DNA of 64,000 nt, taken from NCBI GenBank assembly GCA_003707065.3, contig PPXM03000003.1, positions 930,001-994,000 on the forward strand, written 5' to 3'. The position numbers were made by a program, and so were the translations under genes. Below, in pieces: positions 10,653 through 22,200 of the stretch. A model generated the notes under the pieces. That model was not told where the DNA came from, ran no database searches, and saw only the letters and a list, made by a program, of their open reading frames with translations. Numbering within the stretch: position 1 is the stretch's first letter; each line of letters begins with the position of its first letter. The stretch comes from Trigonopsis variabilis. Lineage: Eukaryota; Ascomycota; Trigonopsidomycetes; Trigonopsidales; Trigonopsidaceae.

Positions 10653-12402
10653 ATGGATAAGGCCGAGTTTCCTGAGTTGAAGGAGAGCAAAAAGGAATCA
10701 GTTTTTGCTAGAATACCATCCGAGTCACCGACGCCGATAGAGTATATTAGATACGATGATGATGAGCATCGACCGTTACCAGAGAGTACCCCGAAAGATA
10801 CGGTAGAGCCATCGATTGATGGGAAGTTACCTGAGGATTTAGAGAAACTGGTTGCTTCTTTTATTGAAAGTCTTCAAGCTCCTGTTTATAAGGCTCCTCT
10901 GACTGGTGATGACTTGTCAATGCTTTTTCAACAGTTCTATGTGACAAGCCATGAAAAAGCGGTTCGATACGTGCGAAGAAATAGCCTTCAGAGGAATAAT
11001 GACATTCCTCTCCAATCTTATGATGAAATTACATTACGCAAAAAGGAAAGAAAGGAACGAGAAGCGAAGATTGCTTTATATGATGAGCTGTTTGAAAAGG
11101 AAGCATGTCAATTGTTATATGATAAACTATGTCCCTTAAAAGCTGATGAGGACGAAAAGAGGGATGAGGAATCTGTGGAAAAGATGAAGGCACTGAATGC
11201 CAGAAAGACAACTTTGGAAGATTTAGGCATTCCTCATGAATCCACTGCGAAGATTGAAAGTGATCTTATTGAAGCTGGCCAAGGTATTAACGAGCTAAAA
11301 AAGTTTTTCTAATTTCTAGTACTTAATACGATGAAAAGTTTGACATACCCTCTCGCCAAAATTCTTCTACTGGTCAAGGTTCACAAATCAGTTGTCGGTA
11401 AGTAGAGGTTTCTTCCCCTTGTTTACTGACTTTGTATAGGTATATTATCTGGTGCAAATCAAGAGTCTTTTGGTGCTGATTCTATCCTTCCTTCTCTTAT
11501 ATTTACAATCATCAAGAGCGAAGCCTCAGGTTTGGTGTCTGGATTGAGTTTCATTGCCAGATTCAGGAATCGAAATGCCATGACTGGCGAAGTCGCCTAC
11601 TGTTTGACCAATTTTGAAGCGTCATTGAACTTTATTGAATGCGTGGATACAGAAACTTTGACGATGAATGAACGTGCACGACCCAGCATGCTCAGTGCGA
11701 CTCTGAACGACCCCTTATCACGAAGAGATTCCATCAGTTCATCTACATCGAATTCCAGTCCGGTGCGACGAAGACCGGTCAGCAAATATGCCTACCATGA
11801 CATAGCCCAGACTGCAGTAAGTACTGCAGACATGGGAGTTAAGACACTATCGTCGACTCTAGAAAGTTCATACAGATTCCTTTACAATAAATTTGCTGAA
11901 AAAAGAGACAGTACATCGAACCCAAAGACCCTCGATGAGGCTAAGATGGTCGTCGATGTCGCTTCCCGGACATCAAGAGACGGACGGGATGCTGTTCCAT
12001 ATCTCCCACAACCTTCATACGACGAGCCAACGTCCCCTAGTCAGACAAGATCCTTGTAAGTACGTCATCTAACTAAGCTGATCTCTAGGCATTCTATCGG
12101 TCGCATCATCAAGAATATTACCGGGCGGAATGCCACCAGCGAAGGAGAAGGAAGCGTGAGTAGCCATATGAAGGCCATGCTAAAAGCAGCTTAATTATCC
12201 CATTTCGGCGGTACCATCATCTCAGTCTAATAACTCAGATATCAAGATCTCTCCTCCTATCCAATCGTTTTTGACTGCTCAGGCCGATGATCTAAGATTG
12301 AAAGATGTAGAGACGCTACTCGAGGATTATAAACGGATATGCAGGTATTTACAGAAAATGTCTGCCTTTGAAGAGCGTGATGGAGTGAAGCCAAATTCTT
12401 AA
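10653..12402 (+). CDS. VPS9-domain protein, probable Rab5-type GEF
   Basis: VPS9 domains exchange GDP for GTP on Rab5/Vps21 GTPases in endosome traffic. Exons are 10653-11283, 11320-11397, 11440-12055, 12089-12155 and 12190-12402, with introns of 36, 42, 33 and 34 nt, giving 534 residues. The N-terminal 210 residues are charged and helical. The VPS9 core follows, with GADSILPSLIFTIIKSE (the D-x-x-L-P element) and TGEVAYCLTNFEASLNFIE. The tail after about residue 310 is Ser/Pro-rich and disordered. I see no CUE domain, so it differs from yeast Vps9. The last intron has two in-frame acceptors, after 12189 and 36 nt later; the shorter choice fits the local intron size. Confidence 0.85.
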
Positions 12403-12447
12403 CCGATATGTGGTGTTAAAAATGTTATGTTAATGTCGATGATGAGT

Positions 12448-13633
12448 TTACCGTTTTGGAGCTGCAGGGCTTCTTTTCTTTCGATGCTCTTGGCCTGCCT
12501 TCGAAGGGAACGAGGGAAAGAGCTCAGCAGGCTTGGGAGGTGGTTCCTGTTTGAAAAAGTCATGATTTAGAGCATCTTGAGCCGTTATCCGTAGTGCAGG
12601 ATTGTAGGTCAGCAGCCTTTTGAGAAGATCTATTCCTGCCGGTGGAAGGGTATGGAATTTCTTTTCCAACAAAGGTCCAGATAGGTTCCTTCCCAACTTC
12701 CTACCCAAGATTTTCCACCCTTGAAGACTCCTTAGCTCAGGCCAAGACCGGAAACTGGGAGCTCCCAGCAACTTAACAATCTTGGCCAGCTGATCTGCTT
12801 CCGAATTTCCGGGAAAAAGAGGCTCACATGTTAAAAGTTCTGCGAAAATACAACCGACTGACCATAAATCAATGGCTGGAGTATACTCGGCGGAATCCAG
12901 TAGCAATTCCGGAGCCCTATACCACAATGTCACAACAAGCGCCGTCATTTGCTCAGGAGGCTCGGTGTATTGTCTCGCCATTCCAAAATCAGCGATTTTC
13001 AAGACACCTCGGTTCGTGAGAAGTAAATTAGACGTTTTCAAATCACGGTGCATGATGAATCGCTTGTGCAGTTCCTGAACGCCCTTCAAGAGCTGCATCA
13101 ATAATGCTTTTACTTCAGACAATTGAAATGGTCGATTCATATTGCCCAATAGATCCTTTAAGTCGTGCTCGACAAAGTCCATTACCATATAGATTCTAAG
13201 TTAGCGACATTGATGTCTAATTAGCTTCATCTTACTGATTGATATCTCCAATCACGACTTCACGCACTTTGATGATATTAGGATGATCCAATGATAATAA
13301 GATCGAGATCTCGCGTAAGCTGGTAATTGGAAAGCCATGAGTCTTCTCTCCCCATAGCTTTAGATGTTTCAATGCAACCACATGGCCGGACGATTTTTCT
13401 CTTGCCCGATGCACAATACCATATGTTCCTTCTTCAATATCGTTTAGGATCTCGTAGCAGGAAATGTGTCGGCAAGGAGCGACTTGAGCAGGAGGTTTCA
13501 TATCCAGCAGGGAAAATCCATACGATTCTCGACTGAGAGACGAATTAGACTCGTCATCATCAATGACTTGTACCTTGGGACGTTTTCTATCGACTATATC
13601 GTCATCATGAGACACTCGTTTCTCGCTGCCCAT
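12448..13633 (-). CDS. CDK11: Cyclin-dependent kinase 11 (PITSLRE kinase)
   Basis: This Ser/Thr kinase of the CDK11 group pairs with L-type cyclin and acts in transcription and pre-mRNA processing. Exons are 13633-13236 and 13195-12448, with one 40-nt intron, giving 381 residues. It keeps the glycine loop EEGTYGIV, the lysine motif VALKHLKL, the signature PITSLRE itself, HRDLKTSN, the DFG motif (ADFGMAR) and LWYRAPELLL. The N-terminal extension is only about 50 residues and carries a basic patch (DRKRPKVQV), much shorter than the RS-rich arm of animal CDK11. The C-terminus is Pro/Lys-rich (KKRSPAAPKR). Its stop is only 45 bp from that of the convergent VPS9 gene. Confidence 0.93.
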
Positions 13634-14024
13634 GCGTCAAGCTGAGTGTTCTAATCTGGTGACTGAGTCGACCGAGCGTAGACAGTTACGGGCAGCTTGG
13701 AAGATAGGCCGTAGATAGCTCGATCCTTCGCCCCAGCCTGATTGATACAAGAAATCTACCATGTTGCCGCTAAAACAGTAGATGATTTGAATTTGAGTTC
13801 TCGAACCGATTTACAGTATTACCATGAACTAGAGATGGTTCAAATGTTCAAATATTACGATCAATCCTGAGAAAAATCCAGTGATTTTGCTTTCACGGTT
13901 CGAATATATCACTATTTTCACTTTATCCATTAAGTTTGTCCATTTGCTTTCTTCCTTACTTCATTTGGTTCCTGGCTGCCATAACGTATAACGCTACATC
14001 CGGAGCGTCGAACATGACAACATA
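13634..14024. other. Divergent promoter region CDK11 / NDUFAF7
   Basis: This 391-bp spacer separates two divergent starts. I see no conserved gene and no strong motif. Confidence 0.4.
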
Positions 14025-15442
14025 ATGCTTAATCCAGGTCGAAGTATGAAAGTTAGCGGGTGTTTTGGAAGGGCTATAAGGCAAGCACGAACTTACCGGA
14101 GTCCTTTGAGGGCGTTCCATGCTTCGCGATCTGTTAGCGCCGAGAAGAACTTGGGAGATTTTCTGGCCAAGACGATTCAAGTAATGATCCAACTATAGTC
14201 TATGCTTACTATATCTAGGCAACTGGACCAATCTCATTATCGGCATATATGCGACAATGTCTGACCAATCCTGAGAGCGGATACTATATTAATAGGGACC
14301 CATTTGGAGTATCTGGAGACTTTGTGACCTCTCCCGAAATCTCGCAAATGTTTGGCGAGCTAGTGGCTATTTGGGTGCTGACTGAATGGCTCGCACAAAA
14401 TAAACCTGAAAGAATCAAAATCATCGAGTTTGGCCCGGGAAGAGGGACTTTAATGGCGGATTTTCTAAGGACAAGTCGGATGTTCCGGCCATTCAACGAT
14501 GCCATTAAAGAGATTCATTTGATTGAAGCTAGTCCTTATTTGCGTGAACAGCAGCGAAAAGCCTTATGTGATGAGCCCATGGTGCAATATGATGGTGGAT
14601 TCAAGTCAACTACTAAAGATGGTAAATCAATCTACTGGTGCGATTCAATTAAGGAGGTTCCGATTGATTCTAAAGCTCCATTCATTATTGCTCATGAGTT
14701 TTTCGATGCCTTGCCAATCCTTCAATTTGAAAAAACCAAAGACGGATGGAGGGAAATGAAGGTGGATTACGGAATCCCCAAGGACACGTCTCCCTTGAGT
14801 TTGCCTAATACGTCTCTAACTAAAGATGGGTCTTTTGAAAAGAAACCTCAGTTCTTCTTAACTCTATCCTCTCATGCTACCCCTGCCGGTCAAGTTGTTC
14901 CTGCCGCTCATCCTCGATACGAAAAGTTGCCAGTGGGATCTAAGATAGAAGTTTGTCCAGATGCTTGGGATATAACATTACAGATTAGCCAGATGATTGC
15001 AGCCAAAAACCAAGGCGCAGCCTTATTTATCGACTATGGTCCGAAAGATACCATCCCAGTAAATAGTCTGCGAGGAATCCGCAAGCACAAGCTAGTCTCA
15101 CCATTTGATCAACCAGGTACTGCTGATCTGTCGACAGATGTCGATTTCACAGCCCTTAGTTTGGTGGCTACCGAACGAGGAAAGATTGCGGCCTACGGTC
15201 CTGCCCAACAAGGTGATTGGCTTCATGAGATGGGAATCGGCGCTAGAGCAACCATTCTTCATGAAAACCAAAAAACGCCTGAAGGAAAGAAAAGAATTGA
15301 AGATGCATATAATAGATTGACATCCAAGAATGTGGATGGAATGGGAAAGGTCTATAAGGTGCTAGCCCTTACTCCAAAAACCTCACCAACGCCAGTAGGT
15401 TTTGGAGGAGATTTGGCAGATAGATTGACACCTCGAGAATAA
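14025..15442 (+). CDS. NDUFAF7: NDUFAF7-type protein arginine methyltransferase, complex I assembly
   Basis: NDUFAF7 (MidA, DUF185/SAM-MT family) dimethylates an arginine of the NDUFS2 subunit during early complex I assembly in the matrix. Exons are 14025-14180 and 14219-15442, with one 38-nt intron, giving 459 residues. The first 40 residues are Arg-rich and include FHASRSVSAEKN, a good presequence. The body has the expected ATGPISLSAYMRQCL, GDFVTSPEISQMFGEL and the SAM-binding loop EFGPGRGTLMADFLR, then IAHEFFDALPI and LFIDYG. Its presence suggests that the organism keeps a proton-pumping complex I, which fission and budding yeasts lack. Confidence 0.95.
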
Positions 15443-15626
15443 TAACGTGTGTATATTATTGTGAATGACTCATTTGGTGTGTACTTTCTGGAGAGGCAGG
15501 TAATCTTCGTGTTCATAGGATGGAGTTTAGAAAAATCCACATTCACCCGCGATCACAGCTCGTCATCGCAGTTCACAGTTGTTATCTACCACATCGTGCT
15601 TTCGCTAAATACGATCTAATATACAG

Positions 15627-16781
15627 TTATCCGTCTACTTCGGCAACCTCCTGGGTGAGTTCCTCTTGCTCCTGAGCAACCTCCGGTTCTCTAAACGTTT
15701 CTGGATCAAAAGCGTGACGTAGACTGTCTCGCTCAGCCAGTTCTTGCTCGGTCGGCTCTCTTATGGCCAGATCAATAACATCAATACGACTGTCATCCGA
15801 GCGTTTCTGCATTTGCTGGCTGAGGATCCGGCGACGCTTGAGATTAGTGCGACCCATTATCGGGACGAAATGCGCCTTCTTCTCAGAGTCATCTAGCATG
15901 ACTGCAATTTCATCAAACGATCCAGCATGCTGACGAAGCTCCATATCGTAATCACGAATATTCCTATAGGGATGCTGTTTTTCCTGATCGTCTTGCGTTA
16001 GCGGGCTAGATGAGCCCATCAAAGTCTTGATTTCTTTTGAGTTTTCATCATCTGTAAGGTAGTACGAGACATACTCATCACCGTCCTCAGTTGTCGTTGG
16101 CCGGTAAAGAGCAACCTGCAACCTGGTATCTTTAGAAGCTTGATCCCGGCTGATCTGACCCGGGGCAGAGCCAGTTAATTTAACTACCAAAAAATTCAGA
16201 TCTAAAGCATCTGTCTCTGGTATGAAGGCCCAACTATCAACAGCTTTCACGTTGGGCTTTTTGGGATGTTTCAGTTCAGTGATATCTGCATTTGCTTTCT
16301 CAAACATCTCTTCGATGGCTTGCAATTGTTGCATGGGATCTTTGTAGTCTCTCTCAACAGCTTTAGCGTCAGTAGCTTTCCGTGAAATTTGCTTGACTGT
16401 TTCAGATGAAATATACTCAGTCCGTCGAAGAAAAGCCACGTCGGGTTGTACCTTGACCGGCCGAGAAAGCGTGTCGGGATCTAAAAGTAACTCTTGGTCT
16501 TTCGGGTCAAGAATGATTCCGTCCAAAGCATGGAGACCGGAAAAGTCGCCTTGATCAAACACTCCATTTATCTGAGTTAGATCTAATGGCATTCCTAAAT
16601 CATTATCAATCTCCATGTTGGGTGGCTGCTTTCGAGCTAAGGCAGACAAGAATGCCGGTGTCGTATATGAGCTTAGGTCGAGCGGGATATCTACCAGTTT
16701 CGGCGGACATGGTGGAGGAGGTAGATTATTAACATATCGAATCCTGGCAATGAAGTCTTGACGAATCGGCCTCGATGACAT
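15627..16781 (-). CDS. PAF1: RNA polymerase II-associated factor Paf1
   Basis: Paf1 is the scaffold of the PAF1 complex, which travels with RNA polymerase II and promotes H2B ubiquitination and H3K4/K36 methylation. It is a single exon of 384 residues. It opens with the family's RQDFIARIRYVNNLPPPPCP block and continues with LARKQPPNMEIDNDLGMPLDL, FLRRTEYIS and a long acidic C-terminal third (TQEVAEVDG at the end). The start ATG at 16781 fits the family start exactly. It is divergent from RKM5 with 288 bp between the ATGs. Confidence 0.95.
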   Translation of the reverse strand: MSSRPIRQDFIARIRYVNNLPPPPCPPKLVDIPLDLSSYTTPAFLSALARKQPPNMEIDNDLGMPLDLTQINGVFDQGDFSGLHALDGIILDPKDQELLLDPDTLSRPVKVQPDVAFLRRTEYISSETVKQISRKATDAKAVERDYKDPMQQLQAIEEMFEKANADITELKHPKKPNVKAVDSWAFIPETDALDLNFLVVKLTGSAPGQISRDQASKDTRLQVALYRPTTTEDGDEYVSYYLTDDENSKEIKTLMGSSSPLTQDDQEKQHPYRNIRDYDMELRQHAGSFDEIAVMLDDSEKKAHFVPIMGRTNLKRRRILSQQMQKRSDDSRIDVIDLAIREPTEQELAERDSLRHAFDPETFREPEVAQEQEELTQEVAEVDG

Positions 16782-17069
16782 GATTGATGAGGAGCGACCG
16801 AGGGAGTAAGAGCGTAGCGCCGGGGTCTACTGTAGCGACTACGAGGCTAAGCAGATGCGATAGACTTTTTAGCATGAACCACGAGCTCTAGCAGTACAAG
16901 TGAGAGATGGGCCTGTCAGACTTTGTACAATATCCAAAGATTTGTGCATTCAATAAACCTTACCTTTCAGTTTCCATTCTCCGTTATCGATTTTTCCTCA
17001 TCGTGTGCTAGACTTGATTTGAGCGGCAGAGCTGGTCTTAGTGACAGGGCATTTTCTCATTCACCTTAA

Positions 17070-17957
17070 ATGTGGCTAGATTTCGAGTACTGCTTAGATA
17101 TTATAGATGAAGAGTCAGTCTATGAGCATTGCTTTGAACTTTACAGTTGCCGACGGCCTGCTCATGGTCAGGGTCTCGGATTCTACGATTCAAAGGCTCA
17201 AGAGTTGAGTGTTGAAATAGCCGGAAAAAGTTATTCAATTAAACAAGCTCATTCAATGCTGATGAGTCGGGAAAAGAGTTCCACTGGTGCCGTATTATGG
17301 CAGGTGACTCCGTTGTTTGCCAATTGGCTTTTGGGACCGAATGGGTTTTTCAATCGCATGGCTTCAAAAGAGGCTCTATCTCAGGGCAAGGTGATTGAGC
17401 TAGGATCGGGGGTTAGCGGAGTTTTATCCCTAGCTGTCAGCCCCCTAGTATCCTTCTACCTAGTGACCGACCAAGCCCATTTACTACCTCAATTGGAAAG
17501 CAATATTAAGCTTAATTCTATTACAAGCAATTCGAAAGCCAGACGTAATGGAACTAGAATAAACGTCAGCGCAGAAGCATCCAAGTTAGTTGCGGCTGAA
17601 CTGGACTGGGAGAGAGTCTATGAGGATTATGACTTTCTCGAGAGGACTATTCTGCATCCGCGGTTTTCTGATCCTGATTTTGCCTTCGACTTGGTTCTGG
17701 CTTGTGATGTGGTGTATAATGAATACTTGATCGAGCATTTGGTTAATACTTTACAAGTCATTATCAAAGATAACACAATTGCCCTGATTGGTCAACAACT
17801 GAGAGATTCGTCAGTCCACGAGTCTTTTCTCGTTGCCCTCCTTGAGGCTGGATTCCACCTTGGATGTATCAAGGTCGACTATCTCGATGAAAACTTGTCC
17901 AAAGGTTTTGCTATCTACTGTGTATCGAAGATCTCCATCGAGGATTTTGCTCGATGA
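17070..17957 (+). CDS. RKM5: Ribosomal lysine N-methyltransferase 5-like (METTL21-type)
   Basis: Rkm5 monomethylates a lysine of ribosomal protein uL1 in yeast. This single exon encodes 295 residues. It shows the family's LGFYDSKAQELSVEIAGK entry strand, SSTGAVLWQVTPLFANWLL, SAM motif I (VIELGSGVSG) and the post-motif LACDVVYNEYLIEHL. These features separate Rkm5 from the other METTL21-like enzymes (Efm6, Efm7), although a different target cannot be excluded. No intron is needed. Confidence 0.83.
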   Translation: MWLDFEYCLDIIDEESVYEHCFELYSCRRPAHGQGLGFYDSKAQELSVEIAGKSYSIKQAHSMLMSREKSSTGAVLWQVTPLFANWLLGPNGFFNRMASKEALSQGKVIELGSGVSGVLSLAVSPLVSFYLVTDQAHLLPQLESNIKLNSITSNSKARRNGTRINVSAEASKLVAAELDWERVYEDYDFLERTILHPRFSDPDFAFDLVLACDVVYNEYLIEHLVNTLQVIIKDNTIALIGQQLRDSSVHESFLVALLEAGFHLGCIKVDYLDENLSKGFAIYCVSKISIEDFAR

Positions 17958-18369
17958 AATTGCGCTTTTTTGGTGGGAAACTATCAACCATATAACCATA
18001 TCTTTTCTCACTCACTCATATATCTTCTTAATTGAAATCCATGATGAGCTAGCTACGACATGGTTAGGCTGGAATTGAGCACTAGTTCAGTTTAAAAACG
18101 GTAAATCTAAGCGTGGCTACTCACTCTTTCACTATAGTTCGCATCTAGACATTTCAGCGATCTTGCTAAGCCGTCTACATGTTACAGATATCCGAATGAT
18201 TGTATTTCTTCGTAAAGACGTCTTTGTCTTGTATTTTATATTGGAATTCATTTCCTTGTCTCTGCTTGTCTTAGAGCGTAGCTCTCGTATCATACCGAGA
18301 TTTGCCCTGTACGCGCGTCCTGTCCCCAAGAAGTCCCAACGTAACGATAGCATCATCTCTTATCTCGCC
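17958..18369. other. Intergenic, promoter of the UCH gene
   Basis: In this 412-bp spacer an open frame runs into the UCH start from 18163, but its residues before the ATG at 18370 have no family match. I take it as an upstream leader. No other feature is visible. Confidence 0.4.
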
Positions 18370-19154
18370 ATGGCTGTCAAGGCTTTTCTTCCATTGGAGT
18401 CAAATCCAGAAATGTTCTCCTCTCTAGCCCGGAAAATAGGGCTAGAGGGACACGAGTTTTATGATGTTTACTCTTTAAATGACCCGGAGCTCTTGGCGTT
18501 CATGATTCGTCCTGTCGAGGCCTTGATTCTTGTCTTTCCCATCACAGATACATATGAAACTAAAGTTGTGCCAAAATTCGCCACTGTGGATCCTGAGACT
18601 CAAAAGAAAGACAGAATTCTCTGGGTAAAAGTAGGCTTCGTGGCGGTCCATGTGCGAATCTAACTTTAGCAAACTATCAAAAACGCTTGTGGCACTTACG
18701 CATTACTCCACGCGGCATTAAATGGCCGTGCGAAACAATCAATTGGTTAGTTCTCTTCGCGTATGAGGAATGAATACTAATTCTGTCAGCTCCAGGCTCG
18801 CTATTGGATGACTTCAGCCACAAACTGACCTCTTTATCTGCTCAGGACAGGTGTAAGTATATCGAAGATTCTCAGCAGCTGGAGTATTTTCATTCTTCGG
18901 TAGCATCAGGCGGGAATACTGAGGCCCCAGATGCCAATGCCCAAATCGACCTACACTTTGTCTGTTTCACTAAAGACGACGGTGGTCATATGGTCATGCT
19001 TGATGGCCGTAATAAGGGGCCTGTCGTATTGGAGACCCTTGGTGATGATGATCTGCTCTCCCCCAAAGCTATAAACCAAGTCCAAACCTTTATCAAGTCT
19101 AACGAAGACGACAATCTACAGTTCTCCATCCTTTCCCTTGCAAAAGAAGCATAA
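18370..19154 (+). CDS. YUH1: Ubiquitin C-terminal hydrolase (UCHL3/Yuh1 type)
   Basis: This cysteine protease of family C12 cleaves small adducts from ubiquitin or Nedd8/Rub1 C-termini. Exons are 18370-18624, 18670-18745 and 18790-19154, with introns of 45 and 44 nt, giving 231 residues. The start MAVKAFLPLESNPEMF aligns with the family's WLPLEANPEV opening. The catalytic set is complete: Gln86 and Cys92 in QTIKNACGTYAL, His166 in QIDLHFVCF and Asp182 in MLDGRNKG. The crossover loop (residues about 140-160) is of UCHL3 length. The second exon is only 76 nt and holds the catalytic cysteine. Confidence 0.94.
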
Positions 19155-19259
19155 AACTCGCCTATGTACATGTATATTTTGCAAAAATCAAGGAATCATA
19201 AGCAGTTCTCCCTCATAATCGTAACCCTTGACCGTCGATTCATTAAACATGCTCCGTGA

Positions 19260-22200
19260 TTACGCCTTGGTCCGCTTAGCGGGTGGCTCGTGCTCCTGAT
19301 GAGACTTGTCTATGGTGTCGCGAGACTCTGAAAATGCGCTTTCTGACGCGACTTCGGTAACAAATCTCTTAACGAGCTCGTCAGTCTGATCTCTCGTGCA
19401 TGTCAAGACATCCACCAGCAGGCCTGTGAGAGGAATGGCTAAACCTCTGGCTGATATATTTCCATCAAGACCCTTGGATGGATTTAGGGGGCTAAAAGAC
19501 ATATACTTATCATTGTCAATTCGATATTCGCTCCAGATAACACTCCTTAGCTGCAAAATGATCAAGAAAAACTGACTGCAAGCAATATCTGTAAAAGAGG
19601 GTGTCTCTTTTCTGCTCTCCTCCAGTTTATGGACTAATTCTGGACTCTCGCTTGACACAAAGCGATCCAGTTCATGAATAACGCTATATATTTCCAATGT
19701 GGTGCTGAATGGTAAGGAGGTAATACAGTAGTAGGCGTAACACAGATATATCAGTCGCTCAGTATAATTCTCCCGGCTTAGATCCGAAGGATCAAAGGAA
19801 ACCGTTTTAATCAGACTTTTCAGAAATTTCTTTTTTGAAGATTTATTCAACTCGTTGTATAACAACGATATAGCTTCCGTATTTGTCGGTGGAAGAAGCC
19901 TTGTACTACCCGATTCGGGCTTTTCATGATCTAGAACTGGTTAGTGCTCATGAAACTAACTATCCTTACTTGACAGGATCATCCCATAAGACGCAGCCAT
20001 GCGAATTCCATCTACATACGAGCCTTCCAGTAACGACTGATGTTTGCCAAATAGAAATCGGTGAAGGTCACGAGCGATCTCTCTATGCCGTGGAAACGGA
20101 CTAGTTTCTAATGCCATAATCGTCGGGAAACATGCCTTGGGGTTATCGAGGCTGTTCTTGACACTTTCAGCCAGAACCAAAAGGGCCTCTAAGGATGTTC
20201 TTTCATTTCCTGATAGACACTCTTTAAGGATATCAGGTCGATATCGTTGAATAATTAAGACTAGTACCCCATCGTCACTCATCCCTGTCTTGTCTTCAGT
20301 CAAAGAGGACAGATCAGCAGTGCTGGCGTCTTGAAGCTGCTTTACAACCTTAGCAGTCTTTTCCAGCTCATCGTCCACAAAGTCTAGAAGAATCCTATAG
20401 ACAACTAGTCGCATCTCCTCGTCAGATTCTTTCAAAGCCTCATCAAAAGTCTTCAATATCTTCTTCTTGACAAACAAGCTCGGGTCTTTCAAACACAAAA
20501 GCCCAAGGTTCCTTAATGCAATTCGCCTGAAGAATTTAGGTATGTTTCTACTAGCATATTCGGTCATAACTTTGCACAAGGATTCCAAAACACCAGCGGA
20601 ATGTGCATTTAATTGAGTGAAAATGTCAGTAAACATATGGCTAAACTCCTCAATAGAACTATGCCGACCTAGATTACCTATTATATTAAATAAGCGAATG
20701 AGTTTGGCTCGAGCAGACTGATTGAGTTCTTCGCCTTTCTTCAATTGTGATACCAGGGGCTCTCCAGCCACCAGACATGACTTTATCACGTTAGCAATCC
20801 GTTTCTCTCCTCCATTTTTTTGACTAGTAATCCACAAGCAAGAAGCTCCTAAGGAGAGCTGTCTGTTATTCATCTTGCTCAGTCGTTGCATCAGGATCTG
20901 CTGGATATCATTTAGATGATCCACCGTTATGCTAAGATTGGTAACTAGGATATTATTTAAGATTTCTAAGCTGTGAGTCACCGATTCTTCGGACTCAAAA
21001 TCAGATATGAAGGTCTTGATAACAACGATATGCTCAAGAGTCAAACTATTAGGCTGTACCGAGCTCACTATCCCAATAAATTTTAGCTTAGATCGGGTCT
21101 TGTCAGGAATAAGTCCTTCTATTGGCTCGATAAAGCTTTCAAATAAAATATTCACCATGCGCGCAAGACCTTGACTGGTCTCCTCAACGCTAGAACTAGA
21201 CGTGCTCTTAGAGGACTGTCGAGGATATAAAAGGCTCTCGAGCAAAATATGCAGGTATTTGCCATCCCGGTCTGACTGGCTTAACAACTGAACTAATACA
21301 TTCAGAATTTTTATACTTTCAAGTCTTCCAATCAGATCTTTAGCGGAAGAAAGATCCGGGAATATTAAAGCTCTTAGTTCAATTAAAGCATTATTTACTA
21401 TTGAATCCTCCTCGTCATCGAGCCTCCGTAAAAGCTGATCTAAGATACGGGCCTGAATGACTCGATCTTCAATCGCTGAATAGATCTCTGGAAGTATTTT
21501 CATAGTCCGTTTTCTCACCGCCACGCTGGTATCATTAGATCGTTCACAAACAATCGGATAGTATTTTTCAGCCAGAGCGGGATCTTTGGCTAAACTGCTT
21601 CCAATCATGTCAACGGCTGCCTCGCGGCTCATAGCAGAAGGATCAGAGATAGTACTGAGAATGCTGTTCAAGACAGCCTCATCACTAAGTATCGTAGGAT
21701 TTATGAGAATGTACTCCTTCAAAGCACGCATAGCCTTACTTCTCAGTGGGATCTTGTTGCTCGCAGTGAGTTTTAGAATGAGAGAAAAAATGTGCCTTTC
21801 AAGGGAGAAGATAGAGTTATACTTAAAAATCTCCTTTAAGAAGTAATCCCAATTCTGCTCAACCTCGTCTTTCTCATTTTCTCGGTGCATCTCCATTTTC
21901 ACTCGCTCTGGGCGTCCCATTTCGAACACACTATCCAACAATTCCTTCGCTCTGTGATCTTCACATCGATCCACAAAGTCAGACAACATGTTCGCCAAAC
22001 ATGAAATATGCATGGACAGTATTTGAGCTGAATTCGCGTTCTTCTCAATGAAGGAATATGAATTCGCAATCCATTTTTTATATTGAGCGACCAGGATTTC
22101 GGCCTCTTCAATAGTCTCAACAGATCGGAAATCAATGCAAAGGCGTATTTTGGTGTGAAAGATACGAATTCCGATCTTAATCAAGTTATCAAGTGCCATT

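Noticed and set aside
13870-13920. GGTTCGAAT as a possible tRNA B box
   Set aside because: No acceptor stem, A box or anticodon arm can be folded around it; no tRNA was found anywhere in the window.
18163-18369. Open frame extending upstream of the UCH start
   Set aside because: The residues have no UCH similarity and the family start matches the ATG at 18370. I treat the rest as leader.
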